This document shows, in pieces, positions 62,742 through 64,000 of a stretch of DNA of 64,000 nt; the stretch's first letter is position 1, and each line of letters begins with the position of its first letter. The notes beneath the pieces were generated by a model. The model ran no database searches and was not told the DNA's origin. It worked only from the letters and a program-made list of their open reading frames with translations. The stretch lies in the NCBI GenBank assembly GCA_016713365.1, contig JADJPG010000038.1, forward strand, positions 8,932-72,931, written 5' to 3'. This stretch comes from Verrucomicrobiota bacterium. Its GTDB lineage: Bacteria > Verrucomicrobiota > Verrucomicrobiia > Limisphaerales > JADJPG01. The position numbers were made by a program, and so were the translations under genes.

Positions 62742-62820
62742 GCGAGTCGCCGTCCAGGGACGGAGCGATTCGCTTCCAACGAAAAACAAGTCCCCGGCGT
62801 TCTTCCGAATCACGCCGGGG
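62742..62820. other. Two hairpins in the 93-bp gap between tRNA-Asp and tRNA-Pro
   Basis: The first is GCGAGTCGC/GCGATTCGC (62742-62750 with 62765-62773), enclosing CGTC-CAGG-GACG. The second is a 9-bp perfect stem CCCCGGCGT/ACGCCGGGG (62792-62800 with 62812-62820) with an 11-nt loop and no T tract. Neither fits a tRNA. They may be processing or folding signals of a common transcript, or another small RNA. Confidence 0.5.
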
Positions 62821-62824
62821 CAAA

Positions 62825-62899
62825 CAGCGCGTGGTGTAGCAGCAACATGCTCCGTTCGGGACGGAGCGACCACAGGTGCAAGTCCTGCCGCGCTGACCA
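62825..62899 (+). tRNA. tRNA-Pro (CGG anticodon), non-canonical elbow
   Basis: Acceptor CAGCGCG/CGCGCTG is perfect with C1-G72, A73 and encoded CCA, all Pro features. D-arm GTG-TAGCAGCAA-CAT (3 bp with one wobble), anticodon stem CTCCG/CGGAG with loop TTCGGGA, T-arm ACAGG-TGCAAGT-CCTGC (one mismatch). G55-C56 as in the others. Confidence 0.78.
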
Positions 62900-62910
62900 A
62901 TTTCCAAAGT

Positions 62911-62987
62911 GTTGAGAGATTGGGGAGTGGAGAGTTGAGTGACGCGTCTCGCGCCTCCTCTTGACCCTCAACTCAGTCCCTCTCAAC
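62911..62987. repeat. GTTGAGAG-type palindrome, copy 2
   Basis: Outer GTTGAGAG/CTCTCAAC (62911-62918, 62980-62987) and inner GAGTTGAG/CTCAACTC (62932-62939, 62967-62974). The words and their order are those of copy 1 at 62217, with different sequence in between. Both copies follow AATTTCCAAAG. It lies between tRNA-Pro and tRNA-Asn. Confidence 0.7.
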
Positions 62988-63000
62988 TTCTGCTCAATCA

Positions 63001-63075
63001 TGCTCAGTGGGATAACAGTAGTCCGGCTCCCTGTTAAGGAGTGAGGTGCTGGTGCGAGTCCAGCCTGAGCAGTCA
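63001..63075 (+). tRNA. tRNA-Asn (GTT anticodon), non-canonical elbow
   Basis: Acceptor TGCTCAG/CTGAGCA is perfect (T1-A72), with G73 as expected for Asn; the 3' end reads TCA instead of CCA. D-arm GGA-TAACAGTAG-TCC, anticodon stem GCTCC/GGAGT with loop CTGTTAA, T-arm GCTGG-TGCGAGT-CCAGC with all five pairs. G55-C56 again. Confidence 0.8.
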
Positions 63076-63146
63076 ATCTCGATGGCCACAGCCATCACCA
63101 AATTATTGCTGTTGAGCCTGATTCGTGGTATTTAATGCACGTTTGC

Positions 63147-64000
63147 ATGAAAATACTGAGGAGACCGTTGTTGTTCGGCTTAGTTCTGATTGCGCTGGGC
63201 GTGCAGGCCCATCCACTCGAGCGTTGGAAACCGCGAAACGGACAATCCTATGCACAAACACTCAGTGGGATTGCATACGGGAACGGCGTTTTCGTCGGTG
63301 TTGGTTCGAGCCTTACCACGACCGGGGCATTCCAAGGCAGTTTCGTCCGGTATGCGACGAACGGGATTGTGGTGCGTTCGACCAATGGGTTGGATTGGGA
63401 GATCCGACAACTACCCGGGAAACAGCTCATCAATGGAATCATTCATGCGAAGGACTGTTTCGTGGCCGTTGGCAACGCAGGGGCGATTCTCTGGTCGTCT
63501 AATGGGAATTCTTGGAGCAATGTGTCCGTCCCGATCCAGCATAACATCACGGCCAAAGTACGGCACTCCGTCCAATTCTCCTGATGGCGTGTTTGTTGCG
63601 ATCGCGACGCTGCCTCAAGATGGATACATTTCGGACAGAATCATGACCTTGGCTTCCACGGATGGAGTTAGCTGGCAAACGAATCGGCAGAGCTTTTTTC
63701 GGTGGTATACTACTAAGGACGCCATCATTCCGAGTATTGCATTTGGCAATGGCCGCTTTTTTGCCGCTTGGAATCGGTATGGAGAGATGGTTTGGTGTGT
63801 GAAGATGGGCTGAATTGGTCCCTGACATCAGCGTCGTCGAAAGGGATTACCGGATTCGGCAATAACCGCTTCCTTATCGTCGTCGACTTTCTCCTTGGCT
63901 CACCAGCATCTGTTGTGGCGGCGTCTTCGTCGGATGGCATCACCTGGCCTTTGGTGAATTACAGCGGTCCGGTCGTCACTCCGCGGGGACTCTGCTTCGA
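63147..64000 (+). CDS. Secreted repeat protein (sialidase/BNR-like), frameshifted and cut by the window end
   Basis: A signal peptide (MKILRRPLLFGLVLIALGVQA) precedes short repeats of the type IAYGNGVFVGVG, STNGLDWEIRQL, FVAVGNAGAILWSSNGNSW and IAFGNGRFFAAW, as in BNR/sialidase-like propellers of verrucomicrobial secreted proteins. Two breaks are seen: an extra A near 63556 (frame then gives KYGTPSNSPDGVFVAIATLP) and a lost base near 63798 (frame then gives CEDGLNWSL and SSDGITWPLVNYSGPV). The gene runs off the right end of the window. Function unknown; the start is at the signal peptide. Confidence 0.65.

Noticed and set aside
62704..63064. GGTGCAAGTCC words resembling a cobalamin riboswitch core
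   Set aside because: They are the T-arms of the tRNAs, in full cloverleaf context, and no other riboswitch elements are present.
62550..63076. Minus-strand open frames with repeated AGLAP-type residues across the tRNA array
   Set aside because: They are antisense translations of the T-arms and are not protein genes.

Overview
The window looks like a chromosomal segment of a GC-rich member of the Verrucomicrobiota (PVC group), probably a free-living heterotroph of the Pedosphaerales/Limisphaerales type. The basis is gene content: a cytochrome-domain DUF1549/DUF1553 protein with two DUF1501 proteins, two CotH-like proteins, a Ser/Thr kinase fused to WD40 repeats with an ECF sigma factor, Tat-exported Gfo/Idh/MocA and DUF1501 proteins, and very large secreted beta-sandwich proteins. 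No rRNA, CRISPR array, transposase or phage structural gene was seen.

Layout. 1-3.8 kb: two HupE/UreJ-like membrane proteins, an SDR dehydrogenase with a DsbA-like protein, and an MscS channel. 4-13 kb: a giant secreted protein, a flavin reductase-like gene, a glycosyltransferase-HAD phosphatase fusion and an S46 peptidase. 13-20.3 kb: a zinc-ribbon gene, a hypothetical gene, and the DUF1501/DUF1501/DUF1549-DUF1553 operon. 20.4-28 kb: type 4 uracil-DNA glycosylase, an ECF sigma/anti-sigma locus, a DUF2202 protein, a 55-aa DUF6132-type membrane protein, a normal tRNA(CAT), a response regulator and CotH. 28-39.8 kb: rpoD, a receiver protein, pyrD, an orphan fused permease, NHL and VWA proteins, ligA. 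39.8-43.9 kb: a probable D-amino-acid operon (RidA, D-threonine aldolase-like, GntP permease, M19 dipeptidase). 44-61.6 kb: a secreted lysyl-oxidase-like protein, ilvE, the kinase/FG-GAP/ECF block, an SGNH hydrolase, an oxidoreductase, threonine aldolase, NfeD and a second CotH.

The most unusual part is 62.0-63.1 kb: a probable structured RNA followed by seven tRNA genes (Trp, Ala, Met, Tyr, Asp, Pro, Asn) in one orientation. They fold as tRNAs and keep the expected identity elements, but all carry G55-C56 in the T-loop instead of T55-C56. The readable D-loops carry A-G where canonical tRNAs have G18-G19. The canonical tRNA at 25.2 kb in the same window shows that this is not the genome's normal tRNA form.

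Two cautions apply. At least a dozen genes contain one- or two-base frame breaks, while the downstream frame still encodes the rest of the same family up to a natural stop. Such genes are given below as single entries with the break marked; consensus error is as likely as real pseudogenisation. Dispersed repeats are common: three GTAG-headed REP-like inverted pairs, a 42-bp perfect inverted repeat, and two GTTGAGAG-type palindromes flanking the tRNA array.
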